Assembly (NCBI RefSeq): GCF_008932295.1
Contig: NZ_WBWA01000033.1
Location: forward strand, 1 to 56,097
Direction of reading: 5' to 3'
Length of the DNA: 56,097 nt
Origin: Brucella tritici
GTDB lineage: Bacteria > Pseudomonadota > Alphaproteobacteria > Rhizobiales > Rhizobiaceae
The notes under the pieces are model-generated. The model searched no databases and was not told the origin of the DNA. It was given only the letters and a program-made list of their open reading frames with translations. Position 1 is the first letter of the stretch; each line of letters begins with the position of its first letter. The translations under genes and the position numbers were made by a program. Shown here piece by piece: positions 16,988 through 25,568 of the stretch.

Positions 16988-17959
16988 GTGACTCGTCTGA
17001 AATTTCTGTTGGGCCGCCTTATACAGGGAGTGGTCGCGCTCTTTGTGATCGCTACCCTCAATTTTTTGCTCATTCGCGCAGCGCCGGGAGATCCGGTGGC
17101 CGTGATGGCAGGCGAGGCTGGAGCGGTCGATAAGCGTTTCCTGGAGGCCCTGCGTCTTCAGTACGGGCTCGACCAGCCACTGCTTTCCCAGTGGTGGACC
17201 TACATTTCCCGCGTTGCAACATTTGATCTGGGCTTTTCCTACCGCCAGCAGCAGACGGTTACCCAACTTATCGCCGACCGATTGCCGGCAACGCTGCTGC
17301 TAACGTTGTGCGCCTTCGTATTCTCGCTCGTCGTGGGGGTGGGACTAGGCGTTCTTGCCAGTCGACGCCCCGGCGGATTCGTGGACAGGATCATTGGCTT
17401 TGCCGCCCTGATTTTCTACGCTGCACCCATGTATTGGCTGGCACTCATGGCCGTGCTGATTTTCTCTATAAAGCTCGGCTGGCTGCCCGCCTTTGGCTAC
17501 AGTTCCGTGGGAGCAAATCTATCTGGCATAGCTGCAGTTCTAGATGTCGCAAAACACCTCATCCTGCCCACTCTGGCGCTCTCATTCTTCTATATCGCAG
17601 TTTACACCCGCATGACCCGGGCCAACATGATCGGTATAGCCCAGCTGGCTTTCATCAAGACCGCTCGTGCGAAGGGCGCGACTGAATCCCGGATACAGTT
17701 TCGCCATGTCCTGCGTAACGCACTGTTGCCGGTGGTGACGCTGGCGGGGCTCCAGGCAGGCAATATGGTCGGCGGCGCGATCATGACTGAAACCGTCTTC
17801 GCCTGGCCGGGTATCGGTCGGTTGATGTTTGATGCGCTGCTACAGCGTGATTACAACTTGCTGCTAGGCGCCTTCCTGGTTGCCGCGGCGCTGGCGATTG
17901 TCTTCAACATCATCACGGACGTTATCTACACTATCATTGACCCGAGGATTGCGCTGTGA
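16988..17959 (+). CDS. Peptide-type ABC transporter permease, DppB type
   Basis: 323 residues from GTG 16988, with AGAGG just upstream. N-terminal GRLIQGVVALFVIATLNFLL and RAAPGDPV are DppB hallmarks, and the conserved EAA coupling loop reads KTARAKGATESRI. Six transmembrane helices are expected. Its end overlaps the DppC-type gene by 4 bp. It forms the membrane channel of the importer with that partner. Confidence 0.92.
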   Translation: MTRLKFLLGRLIQGVVALFVIATLNFLLIRAAPGDPVAVMAGEAGAVDKRFLEALRLQYGLDQPLLSQWWTYISRVATFDLGFSYRQQQTVTQLIADRLPATLLLTLCAFVFSLVVGVGLGVLASRRPGGFVDRIIGFAALIFYAAPMYWLALMAVLIFSIKLGWLPAFGYSSVGANLSGIAAVLDVAKHLILPTLALSFFYIAVYTRMTRANMIGIAQLAFIKTARAKGATESRIQFRHVLRNALLPVVTLAGLQAGNMVGGAIMTETVFAWPGIGRLMFDALLQRDYNLLLGAFLVAAALAIVFNIITDVIYTIIDPRIAL

Positions 17960-18795
17960 GCGAGAAAACTGTCTTTCGCCGCATGTTCACCCGTACGGAA
18001 GTATGGGTTGGTCTGATCATTCTGTTCGCAATTGTTGCGATATCGTTGCTAGCTCCCTTGCTATTCCCGCGCGGGCCTTGGGCCATGGGTGGACGACCAT
18101 TCTTGCCGCCGATGACAGACATGCGCTTTCCTCTCGGCACTGACACGACCGGCCGCGATATCCTTGCGGGACTGGTTTGGGGAGGGCGCGTCTCGCTGCT
18201 GATTGGGCTGGTCTCAACTATTGTCTCGGTGGTTATCGGAGTCGTTATCGGTGCTATCGCCGGTTATGGCGGCGGTCACATCGACAGTGCTTTGATGCGC
18301 TTCACCGAGATATTCCAGGTCGTACCAAGCTTCGCGCTGGCGCTGGTGTTGGTTGCAGTGCTTCAACCCTCAGTAGGCTCGATCGTCGCAGCCATCGGTG
18401 TGGTTTCGTGGCCACCCGTAGCGCGTCTGGTCCGTGCGGAATTTCTGTCACTGCGCAGCCGCGATTTTGTTTTGGCGGCGAAATTGCAAGGGCAGGGCGC
18501 TCTCAGGATCATGTTTCGCCAAATGCTACCCAATGTCGCCTCTCCCATCATCGTCATGGCTTCGCTCATGGTGGCCACCGCCATTCTGCTTGAATCGAGC
18601 CTTAGTTTTCTTGGACTGGGCGATCCTAACCAAATGAGCTGGGGCTTTATGATTGGTGCCTCGCGCACCGTTCTGCGGCAGGCCTGGTGGATGGCAACCT
18701 TTCCAGGACTGGCCATCGCCATCACCGTGCTGGCGCTCAACATTCTGGGCGAAGCGCTCAATGACGCCCTTAACATTCACTCGCGCAACAGGTGA
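17956..18795 (+). CDS. Peptide-type ABC transporter permease, DppC type
   Basis: 279 residues, with the first codon overlapping the DppB stop. One N-terminal helix is followed by the periplasmic segment FPLGTDTTGRDILAGLVWGG, the DppC hallmark, then five helices. The EAA loop AAKLQGQGALRIMFRQMLPN and the LGLGDPNQMSWG segment near the C-terminus also fit. The stop overlaps the GTG start of the ATPase gene. Confidence 0.92.
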   Translation: MSEKTVFRRMFTRTEVWVGLIILFAIVAISLLAPLLFPRGPWAMGGRPFLPPMTDMRFPLGTDTTGRDILAGLVWGGRVSLLIGLVSTIVSVVIGVVIGAIAGYGGGHIDSALMRFTEIFQVVPSFALALVLVAVLQPSVGSIVAAIGVVSWPPVARLVRAEFLSLRSRDFVLAAKLQGQGALRIMFRQMLPNVASPIIVMASLMVATAILLESSLSFLGLGDPNQMSWGFMIGASRTVLRQAWWMATFPGLAIAITVLALNILGEALNDALNIHSRNR

Positions 18796-20417
18796 CGGAG
18801 ATGACGATCTACTCCACCCCATTGCTCACCGTCGAAGGCCTCGACATTTCGCTTCCTCGTGACGCAGACCGCCCTTTTGCTGTGTCAAATGTCTCCTTCA
18901 GCCTGACTGCTGGCCGTACGGTCTGTATCGTAGGTGAATCCGGTTCCGGGAAATCAACCATTGCCGATGCCATCATGGGTCTCTTGCCTCAGCCACATAT
19001 GGCGGCGACCGCCGGATCGATAGTCTTCGGGGGACGTGATCTTCTAAAGATTGACGAAGTCGAAAAACGGGCTTTGCGAGGGCGCGAGATCGGCATGGTC
19101 TTTCAGGAACCCATGGCAGCGCTTAATCCACTGATGAAAATCGGCGCCCAACTTGAGGAAGTTCTGGAAATCCACCTAAATCTGCCCGCTAAAGAGCGCC
19201 GACAACGTGCCCTATCAGCCTTGAGGGATGTAGGTCTGCCGCGAGCAGAAGAGCTTTACGGAAGTTATCCGTACCGGCTTTCAGGTGGCCAGCGACAGCG
19301 TGTGGTTATCGCTTGCGCGATGATGTTGGAACCACGCCTTCTTATATGTGACGAGCCGACCACGGCGCTCGACGTAACCACACAGGCCCAGATCCTAAAG
19401 TTGATCGCGTCGCTGCGCGAACGTCGCGGAACAGGCGTTCTTTTCATCACCCACGATTTCGGCGTGATTTCTGAGATTGCGGATGAAGTCATTGTCATGC
19501 GCAACGGTCGCATCGAGGAACAGGGGACCGCCAGTGATGTTCTGCGCAATCCATCATCCGCCTATACCCGTCAGCTCATAGACGCCATCCCGACCGGGAC
19601 AGCGATGTCACGGACGACCACGGTCCCGTCGGTGCCGCTGCTTGAGGTGAAGAAATTGAAGCGCACCTATTTCATGTCGTCGGGAATATTCAGTACGCCC
19701 CGCAAGCTTCAAGCGCTGAAAGAAGTCAGCTTCACTCTGGAACGCGGCTCGACACTTGGCATAGTTGGCGAATCCGGCTCGGGCAAATCGACACTTGGCA
19801 GATGCGTGGTCGGCCTTGAGAAACCCGATGGTGGCGAATTGATTTTCACCGCTTCAGAACGGGATGGGAAAAAGTCGCTCGCAGGGCATCGGAACGGACG
19901 TGTCCAGATGATCTTCCAGGACCCGTTCTCTTCTCTTAATCCGAAAATGAGTATCGGGTATTCTATCGCCATTGGCCCCATCACACAGGGCGTGCCGCGG
20001 GACAAGGCATGGCGGCAAGCGCAGGAATTGCTTGAATTGGTTGGTATGCGCCCTGATGCCGCCAACCGTTATCCGCACGAATTCTCCGGCGGGCAACGTC
20101 AGCGGGTGGGGATTGCGCGGGCGCTTGCCATGAATCCGTCCCTGATCGTTGCCGATGAGCCGGTTTCAGCGCTCGATGTTTCCGTTCAGGCCCAGGTACT
20201 GGATCTATTCGAGGACCTGCAGAAGAAGCTCGATTTTTCCATGCTCTTCATCACCCATGATCTGCGGGTTGCGGCCCGAATGTGCGACCGTATCGTAGTC
20301 ATGCAGAACGGTGAGATCGTCGAGGCTGGGACCGGGCTGGAGGTACTGTCTGCGCCGCGCCACGAATACACGAAGCAGTTGCTGGCAGCGATTCCGGCAA
20401 TGTTCAACGAAGCGTGA
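18792..20417 (+). CDS. Fused double ABC ATPase (DppD-DppF in one chain)
   Basis: 541 residues with two complete nucleotide-binding domains in tandem. Domain 1: Walker A GESGSGKST (about 48-56), signature LSGGQRQRVVIACAM, Walker B LLICDEPTTALD. Domain 2, from about residue 280: a second GESGSGKST, FSGGQRQRVGIARAL and LIVADEPVSALD. E. coli-type Dpp/Opp systems use two separate ATPases; the fused form is common in Rhizobiales. GTG 18792 overlaps the DppC stop; ATG 18801 is the alternative start and removes three residues, but its GGAG is too close. It powers uptake by the permeases just upstream. Confidence 0.93.
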   Translation: MTEMTIYSTPLLTVEGLDISLPRDADRPFAVSNVSFSLTAGRTVCIVGESGSGKSTIADAIMGLLPQPHMAATAGSIVFGGRDLLKIDEVEKRALRGREIGMVFQEPMAALNPLMKIGAQLEEVLEIHLNLPAKERRQRALSALRDVGLPRAEELYGSYPYRLSGGQRQRVVIACAMMLEPRLLICDEPTTALDVTTQAQILKLIASLRERRGTGVLFITHDFGVISEIADEVIVMRNGRIEEQGTASDVLRNPSSAYTRQLIDAIPTGTAMSRTTTVPSVPLLEVKKLKRTYFMSSGIFSTPRKLQALKEVSFTLERGSTLGIVGESGSGKSTLGRCVVGLEKPDGGELIFTASERDGKKSLAGHRNGRVQMIFQDPFSSLNPKMSIGYSIAIGPITQGVPRDKAWRQAQELLELVGMRPDAANRYPHEFSGGQRQRVGIARALAMNPSLIVADEPVSALDVSVQAQVLDLFEDLQKKLDFSMLFITHDLRVAARMCDRIVVMQNGEIVEAGTGLEVLSAPRHEYTKQLLAAIPAMFNEA

Positions 20418-20432
20418 AGGAGGAACACCGAC

Positions 20433-20717
20433 ATGCCGGTAACGGCTATTCTCATTCGTACCAAGGACCATGTTGCAACGCTGACCGATCAGGTTGCGAC
20501 GGGAGAACCGGTACTTATCACTGGTCAAGGCGAGCCCAGGGAGATCACTGCGCTCAGCGACATGCCAGCAGGCCACAAACTCGCGATACGGCCGATCATG
20601 CAATATGAGCATATCCTTAAATATGGCGAAGTCATCGGCGAGGCCACACAGGATATTGCAGAAGGCGAGCACGTTCATGTTCACAACTGCTGGGGCGTGA
20701 AGGCCCGGCGTCACTGA
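20433..20717 (+). CDS. UxaA/SuyA-type small subunit (SAF domain)
   Basis: 94 residues consisting of a single SAF domain, as in the N-terminal domain of altronate dehydratase UxaA and in the SuyA subunit of (2R)-sulfolactate sulfo-lyase. Recognisable segments are the MPAGHKLAIRPI strand and GEVIGEATQDIAEGEHVHVH near the C-terminus. AAGGAGG lies upstream of the ATG. The large subunit follows 22 bp later, so this is a two-gene lyase. It is not possible to choose between dehydratase and desulfolyase from the sequence. Confidence 0.85.
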   Translation: MPVTAILIRTKDHVATLTDQVATGEPVLITGQGEPREITALSDMPAGHKLAIRPIMQYEHILKYGEVIGEATQDIAEGEHVHVHNCWGVKARRH

Positions 20718-20739
20718 CGAGACTGAAAGGAATTTGACC

Positions 20740-21948
20740 ATGAAGTTTCAGGGTTATCGCCGACCGGACGGTCGCATAGGCATTCGCAATCATGTTTTGG
20801 TGATCCCGACTGTCGCCTGTGTCAACCGCGTTGCCATGGAAATATCCAATCGCACCGGTGCTGCGACGTTCATGCATCCTTACGGCTGTACCTTTGACGC
20901 GGAGGAAAACCGTACGACCGAAGAAGCCTTCATCGGTCATGGCCTGCATCCCAATGTGGGAGCGGTGCTGGTAGTCAGCTTGGGCTGCGAGACAGCCTCG
21001 GGCTCCAAGGTGTTCGACGCGATCAAGGCGTCCGGTCGGCCGGTCGAGCGGTTGGTGGTGCAGAAGGCCGGCGGCTCGCGTACCACATCCGAAACCGGCG
21101 TCGGGATTGTGGAACGCATGAAGGCCGAACTGGCAGAGCAGCCGACAGACGAAGGCGATCTGTCGGAGTTGATCATCGCACTTGAATGCGGCTCTTCGGA
21201 TGCCTTCTCCGGGCTCACCGCGAATCCGGCGGTCGGGGAGGCCGCCGATATCATCGTCGATGCTGGTGGAACCGTGATCCTGTCGGAACTCACCGAAATG
21301 GTGGGCGCCGAAAGCGTTCTCTATCGGCGCGGCAAGACGCCTGAAGTGCGTGACGAACTGATGCGCCGCATCAAGGCTTATGAAATCGAGCTGTCGATGA
21401 CCACTGAGGATGACAGCGGCGTCTTCATTTCGCCAGGCAACATCGAAGGCGGGTTGACGACGATTGAGGAGAAATCGCTCGGCTGCATCTACAAGGCGGG
21501 CACGCGGTCGATCACACAGGTGGTCGATTATGGCGAAACCCCGCGCGAGAAGGGCGTGATCATCATGGATACGCCCGGCTATGACATCTCGTCCGTAACC
21601 GGAAAGATCATCGGCGGTGCCCATATGGTGCTGTTCACCACCGGCAAGGGCACGCCCTCCGGCTCGGCCATCGCCCCAGTGCTTAAGGTCAGCTCCAACA
21701 ACCGCGTCTTCCGCGAAATGCCCGATGATATCGACATCAGCGCAGGCGACATTCTGGAGGGCACCAAGTCGTTGCGTCAGATGGGCGAGGAGCTTGTCGA
21801 TCTCGTCATGCGCACTGCGCGCGGCGAACAGGCCAAGGCGGAATATTTCCAGATTCAGGAGTTCGCCATTCCCAATGTCAGCGTGCTGCGCAAGGAGGTC
21901 ATCCATGCAGAGATGATCAAGCGCAACAATCTGGGGTTCATGCAATGA
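20740..21948 (+). CDS. UxaA/SuyB-type large subunit lyase (altronate dehydratase-like)
   Basis: 402 residues from ATG 20740, preceded by GAAAGGA; a TTG six bases earlier is less likely. It matches the C-terminal UxaA domain: YRRPDGRIGIRNHVLVIPTV at the start, then MHPYGC, LVVSLGCET, ALECGSSDAFSGLTANPAVG and TTGKGTPSG. The conserved Cys residues (PYGC, LGCE, ALECG) are the expected iron or metal ligands. With the small subunit it should eliminate water, or another leaving group, from an alpha- or beta-hydroxy acid to yield a 2-oxo acid. Its stop overlaps the next start (ATGA). Confidence 0.88.
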   Translation: MKFQGYRRPDGRIGIRNHVLVIPTVACVNRVAMEISNRTGAATFMHPYGCTFDAEENRTTEEAFIGHGLHPNVGAVLVVSLGCETASGSKVFDAIKASGRPVERLVVQKAGGSRTTSETGVGIVERMKAELAEQPTDEGDLSELIIALECGSSDAFSGLTANPAVGEAADIIVDAGGTVILSELTEMVGAESVLYRRGKTPEVRDELMRRIKAYEIELSMTTEDDSGVFISPGNIEGGLTTIEEKSLGCIYKAGTRSITQVVDYGETPREKGVIIMDTPGYDISSVTGKIIGGAHMVLFTTGKGTPSGSAIAPVLKVSSNNRVFREMPDDIDISAGDILEGTKSLRQMGEELVDLVMRTARGEQAKAEYFQIQEFAIPNVSVLRKEVIHAEMIKRNNLGFMQ

Positions 21949-22757
21949 AACTGGCTTATATGTATGCCACGCCGGAAGTGGCGCCGGCTCACGTCACCGC
22001 CATACAGGGTGATGCCCCGGCATGTTTCGCCCGCATTCGGGAACTGGGTTATGACGGGGTGGAGCTGCTTGTGCGTGATCCTCGCGCCCTCGACCATGCC
22101 CTGATCGAGCGGCAGCTTGCCGATGCAGGTCTTGCCATGCCGGCCATCTGCACCGGCGAGGTTTATGGCGAGGACAAGCTTTCCTTCGCCGATCCGGATC
22201 AGGCGCGCCGTGCCGAGACGCTGGAGCGGATGATCGCCGCCATGGACCTTGCAGCCCGGTTCGGGGCAATGGTCAATGTGGGGCGCATGCGCGGCCGCTA
22301 TCTCGACGGTATCGCGCGCGCGCAGACGGAAGCATGGGTCACCGAAGGAATGCAGGCGGCCGCCGATGCGCGCCCCGATACCCGCATCGTTCTGGAACCG
22401 GTCAATCATCAGTATGCGAATTTCCTGATGGGGACGGCTGAAGCGGCCAGTTTCGTGCGCTCCCTTCAGCGCGCAAACATCGGACTGATGCTGGATCTCG
22501 CTCATATCACCATCGAGGGAGAAACCCACCGCGACAGCCTCGCTGCGGCCGGTGATCTGTTCTGGCATTACCATGTTTGCGACAGCGACCGCAAAGCCGT
22601 CGGAGATGGAAGCTGGGACATTACGGCAGCGCTGAACGACCTCGCCGCGATCGGCTATGACGGCTGGATCACGGCCGAGCACTTCCAGGTTCCAGATGCA
22701 GAAACAGCGATGGCGCGGTCCATCAGCTGGCTGAATGGACATTACAACAAATACTGA
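21945..22757 (+). CDS. TIM-barrel sugar phosphate isomerase/epimerase family protein
   Basis: 270 residues, AP-endonuclease-2-like TIM barrel (hydroxypyruvate isomerase, tagatose 3-epimerase and IolE relatives). Metal-binding residues in order are Glu in VLEPVNH, Asp and His in LMLDLAH, His in YHVCDSDR and Glu in ITAEHFQ. It starts by ATGA overlap with the lyase. The family isomerises or epimerises keto sugars and hydroxy-keto acids, so here it may prepare or rearrange the substrate of the UxaA-type lyase or of the FAH-family enzyme that follows. Confidence 0.85.
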   Translation: MKLAYMYATPEVAPAHVTAIQGDAPACFARIRELGYDGVELLVRDPRALDHALIERQLADAGLAMPAICTGEVYGEDKLSFADPDQARRAETLERMIAAMDLAARFGAMVNVGRMRGRYLDGIARAQTEAWVTEGMQAAADARPDTRIVLEPVNHQYANFLMGTAEAASFVRSLQRANIGLMLDLAHITIEGETHRDSLAAAGDLFWHYHVCDSDRKAVGDGSWDITAALNDLAAIGYDGWITAEHFQVPDAETAMARSISWLNGHYNKY

Positions 22758-22779
22758 CCCCTACACACAGGACATTGCC

Positions 22780-23532
22780 ATGAAGATTATACGCTTCGCC
22801 CACAACGGCGCAGAACACTGGGGCTTGCTCGAAGACGACAAGGTGCGCGCCCTGCCCGATGGTCCCTTCGGCGAAATCAGGCCTTCGCCTGCAACGCTGC
22901 CGCTCGACGCGGTAAGGCTGCTCGCGCCGGTAAAGCCGGGCAAGCTGGTTTGCGTCGGTCTGAACTACGTTCTGCACGCTCGTGAATCGGGACTGGCGCT
23001 GCCGGATGAGCCGATGCTGTTCATGTGCTCGCCGCAAGCTATCATCGGACCGAATGAGGCGATCGTGCTGGACAGCCAGGACAAGCGTATCGAATTTGAA
23101 GCAGAACTGGCCATCGTCATCGGCAAGCGTGCCCGCAACATTCAGGCTGCCGAGGCATCTTCCGTGGTGCTGGGTTATACGTGTGCCAATGACGTTTCCA
23201 ACCGTGACCTGCAGATCAAGGACAAGCAGTTCACAAGGGCTAAGTCGTTTGACACTTACAAGCCGATCGGTCCATTCATCCAGACCGGTCTGGATCCTGA
23301 TAATCAGAGCATTCGCCTGCTTCAGAACGGAGAGGTACGGCAGGATTCCACCACCGCGGACATGATCTTCCCGACATCCTTCATTATCGAGTTTGTCAGC
23401 TCGGTCATGACCCTGGAGCCGGGCGACGTGATCATCACCGGCACTCCTTCCGGCGTCGGCCCGATGAAATCCGGAGATAAGATCAGTATCGAAATCTCCG
23501 GCATCGGCACGCTCGAAAACCCGGTTCAGTAA
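22780..23532 (+). CDS. Fumarylacetoacetate hydrolase (FAH)-family enzyme
   Basis: 250 residues from ATG 22780, 22 bp after the preceding stop. The FAH fold core is clear: KLVCVGLNYVLHARESG, the metal-binding acidic pair in IEFEAELAIVIGK, GYTCANDVSNRDLQ, the Lys/Arg segment ARSFDTYKPIG-like (AKSFDTYKPIGPF) and ITGTPSGVGPM. Members cleave acylpyruvates, decarboxylate oxaloacetate-like acids, hydrate dienoates or dehydrate 2-keto-3-deoxy sugar acids. As the last gene of the operon it probably completes breakdown of the 2-oxo acid made by the UxaA-type lyase. It is convergent with the regulator. Confidence 0.9.
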   Translation: MKIIRFAHNGAEHWGLLEDDKVRALPDGPFGEIRPSPATLPLDAVRLLAPVKPGKLVCVGLNYVLHARESGLALPDEPMLFMCSPQAIIGPNEAIVLDSQDKRIEFEAELAIVIGKRARNIQAAEASSVVLGYTCANDVSNRDLQIKDKQFTRAKSFDTYKPIGPFIQTGLDPDNQSIRLLQNGEVRQDSTTADMIFPTSFIIEFVSSVMTLEPGDVIITGTPSGVGPMKSGDKISIEISGIGTLENPVQ

Positions 23533-23573
23533 ATGCACCGGGAAAGCATTGATCTATATCGGGGCACTTCTGG

Positions 23574-25154
23574 CTATAGCATCGGCAGCAGTTGCAAGGC
23601 TATATAAAGACGTAGCTTGATATCGGTCCCGAGTTCATTCATCCCCAACACTGTACGGCAGCGCTCCAGCCGCTGCCGTACAGTGTTGACATGGAGTCCG
23701 AGAAGCTCGGCGGTGCGGGGTATGCTTTCATCCTCGCGAAGCCATATCCGTAACGTATCGGTCAGCGTTAGTCCCTGGCTGCCCATGGCTAGCAGCGGCT
23801 CCAGCAGCCTCAGAAAACTTGCTCGACTTTCCTCTATGATCGCCGGATGCGCCAAAAGCCGTAGCAGCAACACGTCATCGTGCCTACTTAGGCGATTGAA
23901 TCCGTTGAGCTTCAGATCGAAAGAAAGGGCCTCTTTCGCTTCATGCCGGAGATGGTCGGCCCGCAGCAGTGATGACGGCCCTGAAGCTCCAACCCCGTAG
24001 CGAAAAGCAGGGCTGCGACGCGCCTGCCCGTCGAGAATCCTTTGCAATTCTTTCAATGCAGCTTCCGGCATGCGCGAACTGTCTTGTGGCACCGGTATTG
24101 CCAGCATGCATTCGTCACCATCGTCATCGACAAGCATCAATGCCGTATGCCGCCGCGAAAACTGGCGCAAGCGCAGGTTGAGCAACGAACGATCTGGATC
24201 ACTGATCTCAAATATGCGTATCACAACGATGTTCCACAGGCTTGCGGTCGACATGTATTTTGAGGCGATAAGCGCCTTGGCTTCCCTTGACAGCGATGGG
24301 TTAACGAGATCACGAAGCATTCTGGCATTACCAGCCATCAGCGTACGCGTGCCAGCACTGGCATCGATCAGTGACTGCAAAAGATGGGCCGACAGGCGAA
24401 GACATTCGAGATCGACATTGGATGCAGGTTCCTCGCGCTCAAGAACGGCTACCAAGCCTCCACCATCGGGGCCCATAGCGGATCGTGCAACAGCCACCTT
24501 TTCACCTCCCGCCTTGAGCCGCAGGGGGAAGTCGTCCGGATCCGTGTCGCTCGGAGCGCGGTGGATGAGCGTTTCGGCAAGTGTTTCTGCCTTAGAGGCA
24601 CTTATCCCCCGACTTTCAACCTGCAGACCAGTTTCATCCTCCACTGCAATCAAAAGCGGCAGATTGACGAACCCGGCGACCAATTCGAACAACTCGCGCA
24701 ATGATCCAAGGGCCCTTCGGTGTTGGGAAAAAGCGCGATAGATAGCACTGAGGGAAGCCGCTTCGCGCCCCTTCTGGCCACCGTCGGCGAACACCTTGCC
24801 GATCAGATCGCTCCATGCCAGCGGCCCTGGCAGGGAAATGACCGGGAAACCCAGCTCTTCTGCCCGCAGACGCGCATCGTTTGGGAATTCGAGAAGATAC
24901 CGGGTTAGTTTGACACCGAGTCCAGCGGCATTGCGTGCGGCGAGTTGTTCGACCAGACCCAGCAAGGCATCCGGACTTTGCTGCACCGGATAAGTGCTGG
25001 TTACGACGAATTCGTGCGCCTTCACCCAATTCACCGCATCCGGAGCATCAATGACCGTTACTGAATGGACGTCGGCAGCCAATGCTCCAGCTCCGGCGAT
25101 GATGGTATGTCCGGACAGCTTATCCCAGTTCAGAATTTCGCATAATTTCAGCAT
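23574..25154 (-). CDS. PucR-family transcriptional regulator (PucR + CdaR-like + HTH_30)
   Basis: 526 residues from ATG 25154; an in-frame TTG at 25193 would add 13 residues but begins before the usual PucR N-terminus. The N-terminal PucR sensory domain (LKLCEILNWDKLSGHTIIAG, about residues 1-120) is followed by a middle GGDEF-like/CdaR segment and a C-terminal PucR HTH (LRIWLREDESIPRTAELLGL, then HVNTVRQRLER). The family regulates purine, sugar-acid and amino-acid-derivative catabolism, often as activators. It is convergent with the M20-Dpp-UxaA operon and is its probable regulator. The HTH-coding DNA contains a perfect 18-bp inverted repeat (23646-23688). Confidence 0.88.
   Translation of the reverse strand: MLKLCEILNWDKLSGHTIIAGAGALAADVHSVTVIDAPDAVNWVKAHEFVVTSTYPVQQSPDALLGLVEQLAARNAAGLGVKLTRYLLEFPNDARLRAEELGFPVISLPGPLAWSDLIGKVFADGGQKGREAASLSAIYRAFSQHRRALGSLRELFELVAGFVNLPLLIAVEDETGLQVESRGISASKAETLAETLIHRAPSDTDPDDFPLRLKAGGEKVAVARSAMGPDGGGLVAVLEREEPASNVDLECLRLSAHLLQSLIDASAGTRTLMAGNARMLRDLVNPSLSREAKALIASKYMSTASLWNIVVIRIFEISDPDRSLLNLRLRQFSRRHTALMLVDDDGDECMLAIPVPQDSSRMPEAALKELQRILDGQARRSPAFRYGVGASGPSSLLRADHLRHEAKEALSFDLKLNGFNRLSRHDDVLLLRLLAHPAIIEESRASFLRLLEPLLAMGSQGLTLTDTLRIWLREDESIPRTAELLGLHVNTVRQRLERCRTVLGMNELGTDIKLRLYIALQLLPML
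23646..23688. repeat. Perfect 18-bp inverted repeat inside the PucR-type gene
   Basis: CAACACTGTACGGCAGCG (23646-23663) and its exact reverse complement (23671-23688) are separated by 7 bases. The repeat lies in the codons of the C-terminal HTH (NTVRQRLERCRTVL), about 75 bp before the end of the gene. It would form a very stable hairpin in either transcript of this convergent gene pair, though no U-run follows. Confidence 0.75.
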
Positions 25155-25217
25155 GTAGTCCCAGGAACTTAAATCTTGAAGCTCGCGATACAATGCAACG
25201 TTTTACAACCTATGGTC

Positions 25218-25235
25218 CAACGAATTTATTCGTTG
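25218..25235. promoter_or_regulatory. Inverted repeat upstream of the PucR-type gene
   Basis: CAACGAA-TTTA-TTCGTTG is a perfect 7-bp inverted repeat with a 4-bp centre, 64 bp upstream of the chosen start of the regulator. It could be an autoregulatory operator. No second copy was seen before the M20-Dpp operon. Confidence 0.4.
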
Positions 25236-25333
25236 TCAGCGATGGGCTGCACGAACACGCATTGTCAACGAAGTCAGATGCATACGCAGTCCTGTAATGA
25301 ACACCGTCAGGTTTCCCCAAAGGGGTCCCTTTC

Positions 25334-25568
25334 TTGCTCAGGATATTGATACCGTCGGCCGCGAAAATTCAATCCACCATAAAGCTTCCCATGGCGAGCT
25401 ATAAGGATCTGGTTCTTTTTACTTCGCAGCCAAGACTGGTTCTGGCTTGGTTTCTAGCCGTTCGCAGATCATCATGGTGGCAGGTTTATTCGGTCTATAC
25501 ACCTGTCTTCGCCGTGAAGGCGGGCTACAGTTCCGCCTCTGTCGGTCTTGTCATTGCGTTAGGCACGG
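25334..25568 (+). pseudogene. Fragment of an MFS transporter gene cut by an IS6-family element
   Basis: The frame encodes a stretch that looks like the central part of a major-facilitator transporter (FTSQPRLVLAWFLAV, then WWQVYSVYTPVFAVKAGYSS). Reading continues into the left inverted repeat of the IS6 element and stops there (TAA 25583-25585). Both the N-terminal half and the rest are missing. The fragment therefore seems to be an internal piece left after deletion and IS insertion. ATG 25391 is within it, but no intact gene is present. Confidence 0.6.

Noticed and set aside
20632..23538. Long minus-strand open frames opposite the UxaA-type, epimerase and FAH-family genes (up to 437 codons)
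   Set aside because: They are antisense shadows from high-GC codon bias; they show no known domain, no ribosome-binding site and low-complexity composition, while the plus-strand frames are clear enzymes.
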